Assembly: GCA_000949895.1 (NCBI GenBank)
Contig: JWIT01000001.1
Span: 248,001 to 312,000 of the forward strand
Origin: Agrobacterium arsenijevicii
GTDB lineage: Bacteria > Pseudomonadota > Alphaproteobacteria > Rhizobiales > Rhizobiaceae
Length of the DNA: 64,000 nt
Direction: 5' to 3'
Within the stretch, counting starts at the first letter, position 1; every line of letters starts with the position of its first letter. Positions 29,291 to 38,040 of this stretch are shown here, piece after piece. The notes beneath the pieces are model-generated. The model ran no database searches, was not told the DNA's origin, and saw nothing but the letters and a program-made list of their open reading frames with translations. Made by a program: the position numbers and the translations under genes.

Positions 29291-29315
29291 GGGAGGCTCA
29301 TAGCCTCCCTTTTGT
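29291..29315. terminator. Terminator after lepA
   Basis: Stem AAGGGAGGCT/AGCCTCCCTT with loop CAT, followed by TT. The complementary A/T arms mean it may also end the convergent DUF2000 gene. Confidence 0.8.
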
Positions 29316-29332
29316 GCATTCGGAATATATGT

Positions 29333-29740
29333 TCAGGCGTGCAGCTTCGCACCCTTGGTGATCTTGTCGACGATTTTCTTCTCGGCCCTCAGTGCCATGC
29401 CGACGACCTTTGCATTGTCAGGAGAAAATTCCGAAAATACCTGTCGATTGGCGACGTCGTGGCCGGTCGCAAACATTTCCTCGATGTAAAGCGACGTCGT
29501 CACATCGCGTTCCAGCGACCGCTGATGGATTTTGCGCAGCGCCTCCTGATCCGTGGCCATCACGACAATCGGCTGAACGGAAAGGGGATTGTAGACGTTG
29601 CCCGCCCCGTCGCGGTATGGTTCGCCAATGATCTCTTTCGTCTGGGCGACGATCCCGGAGATTAGAAATGCGGTGACGTTCAGTTTTTGCCACACGGCAA
29701 GGTCATCACGAAGGATGACGGCAATCTTGGTATCAAACAT
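29333..29740 (-). CDS. DUF2000-family protein
   Basis: A 135-residue protein starting MFDTKIAVILRDDLAVWQKL, the hallmark of DUF2000, a family with a peptidyl-tRNA-hydrolase-like fold and no established function. It also contains PIVVMATDQEALRKIHQR. Its start codon overlaps that of the oppositely oriented AraC gene (29738-29741). A functional tie to that regulator is plausible but untested. Confidence 0.85.
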   Translation of the reverse strand: MFDTKIAVILRDDLAVWQKLNVTAFLISGIVAQTKEIIGEPYRDGAGNVYNPLSVQPIVVMATDQEALRKIHQRSLERDVTTSLYIEEMFATGHDVANRQVFSEFSPDNAKVVGMALRAEKKIVDKITKGAKLHA

Positions 29741-30614
29741 GCGAACTCAATCTGGCTGTGGTTACGAAGGAGAGGTCATCCTAGACCCCCGGCGCACCAT
29801 CGATCTTGAACGTTCGTGCAAATTCGAGGGGATCGTGCAGGCCCCCTCCAGCGAGGGCATAGAACGTATAGACGCGCGGTTCCACGGCAACGCCTACGCG
29901 CCTCATCGCCACGACACCTATGCGCTGGGCGTCACACTTTCCGGCGTCCAGACCTTTTCCTATCGCGGTACAACGCATTTCAGCACGCCCGGAAAGGTGA
30001 TCGTGCTGCATCCGGACGAACTTCACGATGGCGGCGCAGGCACGGAGGAAGGCCTGCACTACCGCATGCTCTACCTTCCTCCGGAAAAAATGGCGGCAGC
30101 GACCGAATATCACTCGTTGCCCTTTGCAAAAAATCCGGTCTTCGAAGACGATGAGTTCCGGCAATGCCTCGTAGAGGTTCTCAGCAATCTCGAAGGCGAG
30201 CCGGACAATCTGCTGTTGACCGACTGGCAATCGAGACTGGCGGATCTACTCTGGAAACATTCGAACGGAAGCGAGAGAAGCATCAGGCGGCTTGACCGGA
30301 TCGCCGTTCTCCGTTGCCGCGATTATTTGCTGGAGAACAGCACTCTCACGGTCAGTTCAGAGGAGCTGGAGCAAGTCAGCGGGCTTGATCGCTTTTCGCT
30401 CTTTCGGCACTTCCGCTGTCTGTTCGGCACGAGCCCGCACCGTTATCTCATCATGCGGCGACTGCAAAAATGCAAAGACATGATGCGTGCGGGTGCGGGC
30501 CTTGCGGAAACGGCGTTTGCCTGCGGCTTTGCCGATCAGGCTCATTTTACCCGCCACTTCAAGAATGCCTTCGGCATACCTCCGGGACGCTGGCTGAATC
30601 TCGTTTCGCACTAG
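29739..30614 (+). CDS. AraC-family regulator with N-terminal cupin, start uncertain
   Basis: About 291 residues. The N-terminal cupin (FHGNAYAPHRHDTYALGVTL, later VIVLHPDELHDGGAG) binds a small ligand. The C-terminal AraC domain has two helix-turn-helix motifs (SSEELEQVSGLDRFSLFR and AGLAETAFACGFADQAHFTR). ATG 29739 is the only ATG near the expected start, but it overlaps the start codon of the divergent DUF2000 gene. Other options are GTG 29835 or a non-standard codon after GAAGGAG (about 29766). The stop codon lies within a RIME-like repeat. Confidence 0.8.
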   Translation: MRTQSGCGYEGEVILDPRRTIDLERSCKFEGIVQAPSSEGIERIDARFHGNAYAPHRHDTYALGVTLSGVQTFSYRGTTHFSTPGKVIVLHPDELHDGGAGTEEGLHYRMLYLPPEKMAAATEYHSLPFAKNPVFEDDEFRQCLVEVLSNLEGEPDNLLLTDWQSRLADLLWKHSNGSERSIRRLDRIAVLRCRDYLLENSTLTVSSEELEQVSGLDRFSLFRHFRCLFGTSPHRYLIMRRLQKCKDMMRAGAGLAETAFACGFADQAHFTRHFKNAFGIPPGRWLNLVSH

Positions 30615-30716
30615 AGCACGTCCGGTCTAAACGGAATCGTGGGACGTGCTCTATTTCTTTGTTTCATCGCAATATTCGGACGCGAAACCGCTAGACACTT
30701 TTACTGGAAACGCTCT
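30612..30716. repeat. Rhizobial intergenic palindromic element (RIME-like)
   Basis: AGAGCACGTCC (30613-30623) pairs perfectly with GGACGTGCTCT (30642-30652). A conserved tail with GAAACCGC and TTTACTGGAAACGCTCTC continues to 30716. The layout (outer GAGC motifs, internal AAACCG-type core, linker ATTTCTTTGTTT) is the one found in many copies between genes in Rhizobium and Agrobacterium. It fills the gap between the AraC stop and the oxidoreductase stop. Confidence 0.7.
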
Positions 30717-30718
30717 CG

Positions 30719-31606
30719 TCATTCCGGAAACAGGATCGACCGGTGAGCCGCAGCCCCTGCCATGGCGCCGTCACCCACCGAAAGGGCGACCGAGCCGGCC
30801 GGTCTTGCCACGTCCCCGCAGGCGAAGATGCCGCGGGCTGTGGTCTGTTTCATGGCATCCGCCACGATGCTTGATCCCATCGGCCCTTCTTCGATAGTGC
30901 ACCCGAGTTTTTCGACCCAGTTCGAGGCGATCCTCAATTTAGGCTGGGTAAAAAGACCGGCCAAAGCAATACTGCGCCCGTCCGCCAGAACGACATCCGC
31001 ATGCCCCGCGATTTCGCTGATGCGGTCTTTTTCCACCCTGACACCCCGGGCCGCCAGAAGCGCATTCTGCTCGGCATCCGGCACGACTATGCCATTGGTG
31101 AAAAAGGTCGTCTCACCCCAATCCGGAAGCATCAACGCATGATGGATGGCCAGCGGCGAGGCTGCGATGACTCCGATCTTCCCCTGATTCAGTTCGTATC
31201 CATGGCAATAGGGGCAATGGAAGATGGAAGTACCCCAGCGCTCCTTCAACCCGGCTATATCAGGCAGTTCATCGGTAACACCCATGGCGAGGATAAGCCG
31301 GGCGGCTTTCTCGATGCGGTTGCCGTCGATCTCTACGACGAAGTCATCGAATGACCCTTCGGCGTTCCTCACCCTGCCCTTTGCCCAGTGTATTGTCGGA
31401 TAGCGCTCGATCTGGCGGCGCGCCTCGGCGACGATATCGCCCGGTGCCTTGCCGTCCTGTCCGAGAAAGCCGTGGGAATGGCTGGCGAAGCGGTTTCTCC
31501 GCTCACCCGCATCCACCACCAGAATGTTTTTTCTGGCGCGGCCGAGCTGCAAGGCGGCGGACAGGCCGGCATAGCTGCCGCCAATGATGATGACGTCGTA
31601 TTTCAT
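30719..31606 (-). CDS. FAD/NAD(P) oxidoreductase, thioredoxin-reductase-like
   Basis: A 295-residue flavoprotein. The FAD-binding motif is at the N-terminus (VIIIGGSYAGLSAALQLG). The redox-active CPYC lies about residue 132 (SIFHCPYCHGYELN), and the FAD-end motif is GIFACGDVARPAGS. It is shorter than TrxB, and the NADPH domain looks reduced (IGVIAASPLAIHHALML lacks a clean GGGxxA). It faces an Rrf2-family regulator across duplicated operators, a pairing seen elsewhere for redox-stress genes, so it probably serves a thiol or electrophile defence that the regulator senses. Confidence 0.88.
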   Translation of the reverse strand: MKYDVIIIGGSYAGLSAALQLGRARKNILVVDAGERRNRFASHSHGFLGQDGKAPGDIVAEARRQIERYPTIHWAKGRVRNAEGSFDDFVVEIDGNRIEKAARLILAMGVTDELPDIAGLKERWGTSIFHCPYCHGYELNQGKIGVIAASPLAIHHALMLPDWGETTFFTNGIVVPDAEQNALLAARGVRVEKDRISEIAGHADVVLADGRSIALAGLFTQPKLRIASNWVEKLGCTIEEGPMGSSIVADAMKQTTARGIFACGDVARPAGSVALSVGDGAMAGAAAHRSILFPE

Positions 31607-31653
31607 GATGCACCTATCGTTCAGAACCGAGCCGGAAACGCCCGTTCATTTTC

Positions 31654-31718
31654 ACGATACTTATATTGTTACGTGATTTTTGGAGTCAATAGTCACGCAA
31701 CTTATATTGTTACGTCAC
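31654..31718. promoter_or_regulatory. Tandem operators for the Rrf2-type regulator
   Basis: The 16-mer ACTTATATTGTTACGT occurs twice (31661-31676 and 31702-31717), 41 bases apart, about four helical turns. Both copies are preceded by CACG-N2. The first is also a dyad, TCACG (31654-31658) with CGTGA. The pair lies between divergent Rrf2 and oxidoreductase genes. Confidence 0.7.
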
Positions 31719-31760
31719 ATGCAAACTGGTAGCGTGATGAAAAACAGACGGGTTTGAGCG

Positions 31761-32219
31761 ATGAGACACGACACGCGCCTTTCACGGGTGCTGCATATTC
31801 TGATCCATATGGAAAAACACGAGGGTGCCGCGACCTCCGAAAGCATCGCGGCGATGCTTCAGACGAACCCGGTGGTGGTGCGCAGAACCATGGCGGGCTT
31901 GCGGGAACACGGTTATGTGTCTTCGGAAAAAGGCCATGGCGGTGGCTGGGTTTTGGCGCGGCCGCTCAGCGAAATCACGCTGCTCGATATCTACCGGGCA
32001 CTCGGCACACCGGAAATGTTCTCGATTGGGCTGGCGGGCGACAATCCGAATTGCGTCATCGAGCAGGCCGTCAATGCCGCCCTTTTCGACGCCATGAACG
32101 AGGCGGAGACCATTCTCCTGTCCCGGTTCGGAAGCATTACGCTTTCGGCGCTGGCGGAAGAATCCATCACCCGCTGGTCAAAATTGTCCAACCACCCCTC
32201 CGCCATGGAGCAACTCTGA
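31761..32219 (+). CDS. Rrf2-family regulator (YwnA-like)
   Basis: A 152-residue winged-helix protein starting MRHDTRLSRVLHILIHME. The recognition region is IAAMLQTNPVVVRRTMAGL and the wing GYVSSEKGHGGGWVLARPL. Only one Cys (PNCVIE) lies in the later half, so it lacks the three-Cys Fe-S cluster set of IscR or RirA and is more like the YwnA/SaiR group that senses electrophiles or thiol stress. It is divergent from a thioredoxin-reductase-like gene with two operator copies between. A strong terminator follows. Confidence 0.88.
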   Translation: MRHDTRLSRVLHILIHMEKHEGAATSESIAAMLQTNPVVVRRTMAGLREHGYVSSEKGHGGGWVLARPLSEITLLDIYRALGTPEMFSIGLAGDNPNCVIEQAVNAALFDAMNEAETILLSRFGSITLSALAEESITRWSKLSNHPSAMEQL

Positions 32220-32253
32220 GGCGGGGAATGCATTTCACCTTTACCGCAACAGA

Positions 32254-32283
32254 AAAATCGCCTGCCCGAAGGCAGGCGATTTT
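32254..32283. terminator. Bidirectional terminator after the Rrf2 gene
   Basis: A perfect 13-base stem AAAATCGCCTGCC/GGCAGGCGATTTT with a CGAA tetraloop. It serves the Rrf2 gene and the convergent small membrane-protein gene. Confidence 0.88.
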
Positions 32284-32301
32284 ATCAGGTAATTAAACCC
32301 G

Positions 32302-32619
32302 TTACGGCTGGGTCTGCGTGCCGCCAGTCGTCGGGCTTGCCGGTGCAGCATTGTTGGCAGGCGGCGTTGCCGGGACGGTCGGAGTCACGGGCGCCGGTGC
32401 CTGTTCCGTTGCCGCAGGCGGCATGGTTGACGATGTCGTGGCCGGATCGGTGGTCGGGCCGCTCATCTGCGACCAGGCAAAAACGCCCACCAATGCGACG
32501 ACGAGAATAGCCAGCCACGGCATCCAGGACGGAGACTTGCGGGCAAGCGGTTCATTGCTGATATTCAGTTCCGGACGAAGGTCACGGTCCGGGCGCGGGT
32601 TGTTTGGATCGAATGTCAT
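32302..32619 (-). CDS. Small single-pass membrane protein with Pro/Thr-rich tail
   Basis: A 105-residue protein of no recognised family. Residues 1-30 are polar with PNNPRPDRDLRPELN, residues about 33-50 form one membrane helix (MPWLAILVVALVGVFAWS), and the rest is low-complexity Ala/Pro/Thr, probably periplasmic and unstructured. GGAGGAAATACC precedes the ATG, supporting it as a gene. Bounded by a terminator and the MocR gene. Similar proteins occur in Rhizobiaceae; role unknown. Confidence 0.7.
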   Translation of the reverse strand: MTFDPNNPRPDRDLRPELNISNEPLARKSPSWMPWLAILVVALVGVFAWSQMSGPTTDPATTSSTMPPAATEQAPAPVTPTVPATPPANNAAPASPTTGGTQTQP

Positions 32620-32691
32620 GGTATTTCCTCCTCTTCATTCTCGGGAGAAAACGGCATTCACGGGATTTTGTTCCGATTATCCTCCGCGCCA

Positions 32692-34137
32692 TCAGGATGG
32701 ATGACGATCCAGCCCCTGCCGGAGGGCATTTTCCAGCACCGTCATGACCTGTGGACCGGCCATTTGCGAGACATTGAAACGCATGAAACCAGATGCATTC
32801 TGAGAGGAACTGAAGACATTACCGGGTGCCAGCACCACCTGCTGCGACAGCGCCCGGCGCGCCACATCGCCGGCATCGAGCCCTTCCGGCAGGCGGCACC
32901 ACAGGAACATGCCCGCCTGCGGCTCGATCCAGGGCACACATCCAATCCCTTTCAACCGCGCCGCCACCTCCGGCACCGTCGCTGCAAGACGCTGCCGAAG
33001 CGCCTCGACGTGCTTACGGTAACTGCCATCCGTCAAAAGCGACAGAACCAGCGCCGCCGAAAAATGCGCCCCGCCAAAAGCGGTGGCGATCTTGAGGTCG
33101 GTCAGGGCCTCCACCCATGCTGGAGGAGCCGCGATGAAACCGCACCGCACGGACGCGGACAGTGTTTTTGAAAAACTGCCGATCTGGACGACGCGGTTCA
33201 GACCATCGAAAGCAGCCAGCCGTGGTGCCGCCTGCGTTTCGAAATCGGCAAAAATATCGTCCTCGATGATGGTAAGGCCTGCCTGTTCGGCCAGCATCAG
33301 CAGGCGATGGGCGCAAACGGCAGAAAGTCTAGCACCTGTCGGATTATGGATCGCGGAATTGGTGATGTAGAGACGCGGCTGATGCTCTTTCAGCGCCTGC
33401 TCGAAAAGCGGCAGGTCCGGCCCCACCGGCGTATAGGGAACACCAACGATTTTCACTCGATGGGCCCGCAAGAGGGCGTGGAAGTTGAAATAACAGGGAT
33501 CGTCGACAATCACCGTATCCCCCGGCTGCAACAGGAAACGGCACAGAAGATCGATCGCCTGCGTGCCGGAATCGGTGAGCATGATCTGGCTGGCGCCTGC
33601 CTGCACGCCATGTTCGGCAAGCCTGCGCGACAGAAGCTGGCGTAGCGGCAACAGCCCCATCGGGCTTCCATAATCCGTGAGCAGGGCGGCATCGGCACGG
33701 GCAAGCCCCCTCATTGCCCGCCTTAGCGCCTGTTCCGGCATCCATGATGTGGGAAGCCAGCCGCAACCGGGCTTGGCAACGGTCGCGCCCTCATCCAGCG
33801 CCTGCCGCGACACCCAGAGCGGATCCACCGCCCTGTCCAGCCGAGGCTCTATATCAGCCAGCGACAGGGGCGCAAGCGGACCGGCGACAAAAAAACCCGA
33901 ACCGGGACGCGAGCTTATGGTGCCGTCCGCCACCAGTCGATCATAGGCCTCGACAACAGTGGAGATGGAGACCTGCATGGCCTTCGCCAGCGCCCTGACG
34001 GACGGCAATCTGGCCCCCGGAACGAGGCTGCGCGAGGCAATGCGTTGCCGCACACTTGCCATCACCTTTTCTATGCGCGTTCCCGTAGCGACGTGTCCGT
34101 CCACATTTCTCTCCAACCGTACCGCCTGACCAACCAT
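32692..34137 (-). CDS. MocR/PdxR-type GntR regulator with aminotransferase domain
   Basis: A 481-residue regulator. Residues about 20-90 are a GntR winged helix (LPSVRALAKAMQVSISTVVE). Residues about 110-475 are a fold-type I aminotransferase domain with the PLP lysine in GSFSKTLSASVRCGF and the TNSAIHNPTGARLS loop. MocR proteins use bound PLP or its adduct with an amino acid as a signal rather than as an enzyme. Divergent from an EamA transporter gene 83 bases away, the usual partner, so it probably controls that exporter in response to an amino compound. Confidence 0.92.
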   Translation of the reverse strand: MVGQAVRLERNVDGHVATGTRIEKVMASVRQRIASRSLVPGARLPSVRALAKAMQVSISTVVEAYDRLVADGTISSRPGSGFFVAGPLAPLSLADIEPRLDRAVDPLWVSRQALDEGATVAKPGCGWLPTSWMPEQALRRAMRGLARADAALLTDYGSPMGLLPLRQLLSRRLAEHGVQAGASQIMLTDSGTQAIDLLCRFLLQPGDTVIVDDPCYFNFHALLRAHRVKIVGVPYTPVGPDLPLFEQALKEHQPRLYITNSAIHNPTGARLSAVCAHRLLMLAEQAGLTIIEDDIFADFETQAAPRLAAFDGLNRVVQIGSFSKTLSASVRCGFIAAPPAWVEALTDLKIATAFGGAHFSAALVLSLLTDGSYRKHVEALRQRLAATVPEVAARLKGIGCVPWIEPQAGMFLWCRLPEGLDAGDVARRALSQQVVLAPGNVFSSSQNASGFMRFNVSQMAGPQVMTVLENALRQGLDRHPS

Positions 34138-34220
34138 AACAGTTTGTTGAAATTGTATAGGATTGTGGCTGTTTTCACCAGTCGTTCCGGATCAAGAAAG
34201 GCGATACGCAGGAGACGATA

Positions 34221-35096
34221 ATGGACAAGACGACAAGTGGCTGGCTAAGTGGCCTTACCGGCGTGGTGATATTCAGCGGTTCGCTGCCCGCCACGCGCAT
34301 TGCGGTAACGGGTTTCGATCCGGTGTTCCTGACCCTCGCCCGCGCCAGCATTGCCGGGATTCTGGCGCTCGCTTTGCTTTTTCTGTTCAGGCAAAAGCGC
34401 CCGGCGCGCGATGATCTGACATCGCTTTTCATCGTGTCCTTCGGCGTGGTGGTGGGTTTTCCGCTGTTGACGGCTCTGGCGCTGCGGCACGTCACCTCGG
34501 CGCACTCCATCGTCTTTGTCGGGTTGTTACCACTCGCAACCGCGGTTTTTGCCGTGTTACGTGGCGGAGAGCGCCCACGCCCCGCCTTCTGGCTCTTTTC
34601 CTGCCTGGGCAGCGCTCTGGTAGCCGGCTTCTCATTGTCGAATTCGCTTGCGGCGGGGGTCGGCGCCTCGCTGGCCGGTGATCTTCTGATGTTGGGTGCG
34701 ATTATCGTCTGCGGGCTTGGTTATGCGGAGGGTGCTGCCCTTTCCCGCAAACTGGGTGGCTGGCAGGTCATTTCCTGGGCGCTGGTTCTGTCGCTGCCGG
34801 TGATGCTGCCGCTTGCCTTTTTCACAGGGCCGCAAACGCTTGCCGGCATCAATCCGCAGGCCTGGGGCGGCCTTGCTTACGTATCCCTGTTCAGCATGCT
34901 GATCGGTTTCATCTTCTGGTATCGCGGGCTGGCACTCGGCGGTATCGCCGCAGTCGGTCAGTTGCAATTGCTGCAGCCGTTCTTCGGGCTGGTGCTTGCA
35001 GCAACCCTGCTTCACGAGGAGGTCAGCCCGGCGATGATCGGCATCACGCTTGTGGTGGTGCTTTGCGTTGCGGGCGCGCGAAAATTTTCGCGCTGA
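34221..35096 (+). CDS. EamA/DMT-family transporter
   Basis: A 291-residue inner-membrane protein of ten hydrophobic segments in two EamA repeats (first TGVVIFSGSLPATRIAVTGF; second LGYAEGAALSRKLGGWQVIS). DMT carriers of this type export amino acids or metabolites. Its divergent MocR regulator suggests the cargo is an amino compound or vitamin B6 related. AGGAG about 10 bases upstream of ATG. Convergent with the GH25 gene 12 bases away. Confidence 0.9.
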   Translation: MDKTTSGWLSGLTGVVIFSGSLPATRIAVTGFDPVFLTLARASIAGILALALLFLFRQKRPARDDLTSLFIVSFGVVVGFPLLTALALRHVTSAHSIVFVGLLPLATAVFAVLRGGERPRPAFWLFSCLGSALVAGFSLSNSLAAGVGASLAGDLLMLGAIIVCGLGYAEGAALSRKLGGWQVISWALVLSLPVMLPLAFFTGPQTLAGINPQAWGGLAYVSLFSMLIGFIFWYRGLALGGIAAVGQLQLLQPFFGLVLAATLLHEEVSPAMIGITLVVVLCVAGARKFSR

Positions 35097-35108
35097 CGCC
35101 CATCATCG

Positions 35109-36218
35109 TCAGCTGGAGCGGCGGCCCACCCAGCGATGCCACGCTTCCTCGTTGCCGTTGAAGACATTGAGATCAATGCGGCCATCGACGCCATGCGACA
35201 GGCCGGAGCCGGAATATTGCCAGAACAGCCACTTGCGGCCGGGATAGACCACGGATGGATGCTGGGCCACGGCGCGCAGCCAGAAAGGATAATCCTGGAA
35301 CTCGCCGGTAAGATTGTCCTTATAAAAATCGGGCGCCGTGTAAATGATCGGGCGCTGTCCGTAATGACGCTCGAGCTTGTCCATGAACACGCGCATCTTT
35401 TCCAGAATACGCTCGCGGGAATGGCGCATCTTGCAGCTCGATTCGCCATTATATTCCACGTCGATCACCGGCGGCAGCGCATCCGGATCGCGCGGTACGT
35501 TGCGAATGAACCAATCCGCCTGCTCGCCGGCCGAGCGGCACCAATAGAAGAAGTGGTAGGCACCACGGCGGATGCCCGCTTCCTTTGCGCGCTGCCAGTT
35601 GGTGCGGAACATCGGATCAAGATGATCGCCGCCGTCCGTCGCTTTGATGAAGGCGAAGTTGGCGCCGCGTGTGCGCAGCTGCGGCCAGTCTATATTTGCT
35701 TGCCAGCGCGACACATCCACCCCGTGGACCTGAAAATGCCGTGGCTGGACCCTGCCGAAATTGATGGGCTTGGCATCGCTGAAGCTGGAGCGGAAAATAC
35801 GCGAGCGTATCTGTGCACCGGCACTCGCCGCCGGAGCGACAGCCATGGCCAATTGCACCGGACGCTCCATCTGGCGTTCCATGGGGCGCTCCGCCGGCCG
35901 CACCATTCCAGCCTGTGACGGGACGGGCAAACGGATTTCAGGTGCGTCCTGCGGCAAGGATGCTCTGGGCGTAATGGCGGAAAAGGCCTTGGGTTCTTCG
36001 GGCACCGGCCCACCCCAGGCCAGAACCTGCTGTCGCGGCTGGGCGGTGATGGGTTGGCTGCCCACGCTTGCCTGCGGCACCGGTGCGGATGGCGTGACCG
36101 AACTCGTCGTTTCCTTCGAAGGTAAGCCCGCCATCAGGCTTTCCGGCCCGGAACTGGACGTGCAGCCACCTAGCAGAAGGCAACCGAAGAGAAGTGCTGG
36201 TACAGCCGATGAACGCAT
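35109..36218 (-). CDS. GH25-family lysozyme-like lipoprotein
   Basis: A 369-residue lipoprotein. The signal ends in a lipobox (LLFGCLLLGGC, Cys near 19). A Pro/Ala/Gln-rich linker (about 25-155) precedes a glycoside hydrolase 25 domain: HGVDVSRWQANIDWPQL with the catalytic-region Asp, FAFIKATDGG, GAYHFFYW and PPVIDVEYNGE carrying the Asp/Glu pair. GH25 enzymes cleave the MurNAc-GlcNAc bond of peptidoglycan, so this is likely an outer-membrane-anchored, periplasmic muramidase for wall remodelling. I start at ATG 36218, just before the lipoprotein signal. Confidence 0.9.
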   Translation of the reverse strand: MRSSAVPALLFGCLLLGGCTSSSGPESLMAGLPSKETTSSVTPSAPVPQASVGSQPITAQPRQQVLAWGGPVPEEPKAFSAITPRASLPQDAPEIRLPVPSQAGMVRPAERPMERQMERPVQLAMAVAPAASAGAQIRSRIFRSSFSDAKPINFGRVQPRHFQVHGVDVSRWQANIDWPQLRTRGANFAFIKATDGGDHLDPMFRTNWQRAKEAGIRRGAYHFFYWCRSAGEQADWFIRNVPRDPDALPPVIDVEYNGESSCKMRHSRERILEKMRVFMDKLERHYGQRPIIYTAPDFYKDNLTGEFQDYPFWLRAVAQHPSVVYPGRKWLFWQYSGSGLSHGVDGRIDLNVFNGNEEAWHRWVGRRSS

Positions 36219-36395
36219 GAAAACCCGTACGCAAAACAATGGGGAGGCATTCTGACGCCGCCCGGGAACCTCGAAATACAATTGCTAACGGAAGATTATC
36301 AAAAAAGACTGAATCTTATCTTTACGTCGGCACCCGCCAATGCGCCCGTCAATTCTGGCAGGAGAAGGCTTCGAGGTTTTGCGAAACGGAGAGGT

Positions 36396-36584
36396 TCAGG
36401 CAGTCATTGTGCTCAGATCGACGGTATCGGCGCCGGGGGAATTTCTCTTGATCGATTCGATGGCATGGATGGCCGACGCCTTCGCCTTGTATCCTTCGGA
36501 CGAAAACATCGTTTCCCCGTTGGATGCCTTGAAGCGGAAGCGATATTCCCCGGCTCTGTCCTGATAGATCTCGAATTTATACAT
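36396..36584 (-). CDS. DUF1508 (YegP-like) small protein
   Basis: A 62-residue protein made of one DUF1508 repeat: YKFEIYQDRAGEYRFRFKAS, then GETMFSSEGYKAKASAIHAI. YegP-type proteins carry two such repeats; single-repeat versions are common in rhizobia. Function is unknown, with stress links in some species. AGGAGG precedes the ATG by about 9 bases. Confidence 0.85.
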   Translation of the reverse strand: MYKFEIYQDRAGEYRFRFKASNGETMFSSEGYKAKASAIHAIESIKRNSPGADTVDLSTMTA

Positions 36585-36670
36585 GATCTTAGCGCCTCCT
36601 TGGCAAACGGCGATGAGCCAGACTCAATTCTGAGCGGCCTCGGTGATATTCGCAACCGATAATTGCCAGC

Positions 36671-37369
36671 TCAGACAAGCCGTACCCAGGCGCGGGCAAT
36701 TTCCAGACCGGCCGCATCGGCCACATCCGCACGCTCGCCATGGTGATCGCGATAATTGCTCATCCAGCCGGGAGCCATTTTTTCGACGGAAGCCGGGAAT
36801 GCTTCACACCACCCGTCGACCACGGCGGTGGAGGCCTCGAAATGAAATTGCGTGCCATAGGCAGCCCGGCCAACACGAAAGGCCTGATTTCGCGTCGCGC
36901 CATTGGTCGCAAGCCGCGTCGCTTCGGGCGGAAGCGTGAATGTGTCGCAATGCCACTGAAAAATGGGAAACACCTTCTCCAGCCCGGCCAAGAGCGGATC
37001 AGACACACCCTCCTCCGTCAGGGACACCTCTTCCCAGCCGAATTCGGGCGGGCCGGCCAGAATATTCTCACCGCCATAGGCGCGCGCCAGCAACTGGCTG
37101 CCAAGGCAAACGCCCATCACGGCCTTGTCCGCATCACCAAAGGCTTTCATCAAAAGCGCAAGGTCGGGAAAATAGGGATAAAACACATCATCAAGGGCAT
37201 TCTGCTCGCCGCCCAGAACGACGAGCGCATCATGATTACCCGCGTCGACGGGAAGAGGCTCACCCGCATAGGCGCGGATGACGTGTACTTCCGCCCCTGC
37301 CTCTTCCAGGGCGACACCGAGCTGTCCATGCGGCGTGCCCGCCATATTTTCGATAATTGCAACGCGCAT
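36671..37369 (-). CDS. Class I glutamine amidotransferase-like protein
   Basis: A 232-residue protein with the class I GATase triad: Cys in VMGVCLGSQLLARAYG (near 90), and His and Glu in GTQFHFEAS near 180. It resembles stand-alone GMP-synthase-like amidotransferases (YfeJ type) that hydrolyse glutamine or gamma-glutamyl compounds; no synthetase partner is present. ATG 37369 is chosen because the protein then begins with the typical strand MRVAIIENMAG; the longer frame adds an unconserved leader. Confidence 0.88.
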   Translation of the reverse strand: MRVAIIENMAGTPHGQLGVALEEAGAEVHVIRAYAGEPLPVDAGNHDALVVLGGEQNALDDVFYPYFPDLALLMKAFGDADKAVMGVCLGSQLLARAYGGENILAGPPEFGWEEVSLTEEGVSDPLLAGLEKVFPIFQWHCDTFTLPPEATRLATNGATRNQAFRVGRAAYGTQFHFEASTAVVDGWCEAFPASVEKMAPGWMSNYRDHHGERADVADAAGLEIARAWVRLV

Positions 37370-37506
37370 GAGGCCCCTTGTCGACAACGCGTAATTCAAT
37401 CGGCTGACATCGCCGACCGAATCCAGCTTCACCACGAGAAAAACGGATTTTCAAGAGGCGTAATATCGCCAGCAACGCAATAAGCGGGCAAGCTGACCTG
37501 CGCGCC

Positions 37507-37956
37507 TTAGAATTCCCGCGACAGCTTTGCGTCGACGGAATGCCGGTTACCGCCGCGAACAGCGAAGAACAGGAAAATGGCGGCCCAGAGAATGGATTTT
37601 TCCGCGCCACCCAGACCTTCCGCCTTTACGATGCCGTGAAAATAGACCGTTACCAGAAGGACGATCATGGCGGCAAAGGACGCCGGCCGCGTGAACAGAC
37701 CGATGGCCACCAGAATTCCGCCGAAAAATTCGGTGGCGGCCAGAAGCGGTGACCAGAATACACCGGGATAAAAGCCAAGGCTTTCCACCATGCCGGCTGC
37801 CCCGAATGGGTTGAGTATCTTGCCAAAGCCATGGGTAACGAGAAGAAGCCCGGCCACGACACGCAGAACGGTCTCCGCCAGATCATGCGTCGCATTATAA
37901 AGCGGGGCGACCGCCGGAACGAAAAGACGCTGACGATTATTGTCGAACTGGGCCAT
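37507..37956 (-). CDS. DoxX-family membrane protein
   Basis: A 149-residue protein with four membrane helices. The DoxX hallmarks LRVVAGLLLVTHGFGKIL and GFYPGVFWSPLLAATEFFGG are present. DoxX proteins are linked to thiosulphate or quinone redox chemistry and to oxidative stress in several bacteria. GGAGATCCT precedes ATG 37956. Divergent from the SelW-like gene, sharing a promoter region with repeated AGCATTAT motifs. Confidence 0.87.
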   Translation of the reverse strand: MAQFDNNRQRLFVPAVAPLYNATHDLAETVLRVVAGLLLVTHGFGKILNPFGAAGMVESLGFYPGVFWSPLLAATEFFGGILVAIGLFTRPASFAAMIVLLVTVYFHGIVKAEGLGGAEKSILWAAIFLFFAVRGGNRHSVDAKLSREF

Positions 37957-38040
37957 AGGATCTCCGCGTTTCAGCCTTCGATGGCTTATCTGTTCGCAAA
38001 GCCACATGATAAGAACAAGCAGGTGCCGGGTAAAAACTTG

